Part shown: positions 5,753-5,928 of the stretch, in pieces
Position numbering within the stretch: the first letter of the stretch is position 1
Layout of the letters: each line of letters starts with the position of its first letter
The notes under the pieces: model-generated
What the model was told of the DNA's origin: nothing
The model's database searches: none
Seen by the model: only the letters and a program-made list of their open reading frames with translations
Position numbers and translations under genes: made by a program
Assembly: GCA_022842745.1 (NCBI GenBank)
Contig: JALHPA010000211.1
Coordinates: forward strand, 1 to 5,928
Direction: 5' to 3'
Length of the DNA: 5,928 nt
Source of the DNA: Pirellulales bacterium
Lineage (GTDB): Bacteria > Planctomycetota > Planctomycetia > Pirellulales > JALHPA01

Positions 5753-5928
5753 CTATTTGTCGGCTTGATTCCAATAGATTCGGACATTTTTGGTCGCTCG
5801 GCCGGCGGCGACGAGATCGGTTCGGCCATCGCCGTCGAGGTCGGCGGCTGCGAGATCTTCGACGGCGACGGCGCCTGGGTCGATCAAGCGAGGCTTCCAT
5901 TGGACGGGTGGGGAGGGCTTGGCCGCGG
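5753..5928 (-). CDS. FG-GAP/VCBS repeat protein, C-terminal fragment
   Basis: The last 57 residues of a protein whose gene starts beyond the right edge. It reads VQWKPRLIDPGAVAVEDLAA followed by the calcium-binding-type loop DLDGDGRTD (residues 29-37 of the fragment), then LVAAGRATKNVRIYWNQADK and a TAG stop. The alternation of DLDGDGRxD with a hydrophobic strand and a closing YWN is typical of FG-GAP/VCBS repeats, which form beta-propeller blades in usually exported proteins. In Planctomycetota such proteins are common, large and of mostly unknown function. The frame is well supported by this motif and conflicts with the 5' extension of the histidine kinase frame over the same bases, which is why the kinase start was moved to 5604. 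Cellular location and role cannot be judged from this fragment. Confidence 0.85.
   Translation of the reverse strand, partial: AAKPSPPVQWKPRLIDPGAVAVEDLAAADLDGDGRTDLVAAGRATKNVRIYWNQADK

Overview
The window is GC-rich and gene-dense, and every gene I can support lies on the minus strand. The best guess for the source is a member of the Planctomycetota. This is inference from gene style: an FG-GAP/VCBS repeat protein, a Hanks-type Ser/Thr kinase, a membrane-anchored tandem-GGDEF protein and a FixL/FixJ-like pair with many PAS domains. No 16S or other marker gene is present to confirm it.

In transcription order (high to low coordinates) the layout is as follows. (1) 5928-5753 is the C-terminal end of an FG-GAP/VCBS repeat protein, followed by a possible intrinsic terminator. 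(2) 5604-2938 is an 888-residue cytoplasmic sensor histidine kinase with five PAS domains, HisKA and HATPase_c. (3) 2934-2299 is a FixJ-type response regulator, three bases after the kinase stop codon, with its Shine-Dalgarno sequence overlapping the end of the kinase gene. (4) 2298-1909 is a 390-bp less GC-rich gap with no convincing gene but several inverted repeats. (5) 1908-427 is a membrane-anchored tandem-GGDEF protein. (6) 426-305 is a G-rich spacer with a four-tract G-quadruplex motif and a perfect 11-bp inverted repeat touching the next start codon. (7) 304-1 is the N-terminal end of a Ser/Thr protein kinase that runs off the left edge.

Taken together, this is a signalling neighbourhood: a two-component operon (PAS sensing to FixJ-type transcription control), a c-di-GMP enzyme and a Ser/Thr kinase. 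Only the kinase/regulator pair is clearly an operon. Links among the other genes are inferred from position.

The most interesting observation is in the GGDEF protein. The first GGDEF domain has an intact GGEEF active site but a broken inhibitory RxxD site. The second domain has lost the active site but keeps RxxD at exactly the canonical spacing, so catalysis and product sensing may be split between two domains of one chain. Next come the hairpin-forming leaders at the Ser/Thr kinase and GGDEF genes. I found no CRISPR array, mobile element, tRNA, rRNA or recognisable defence system.
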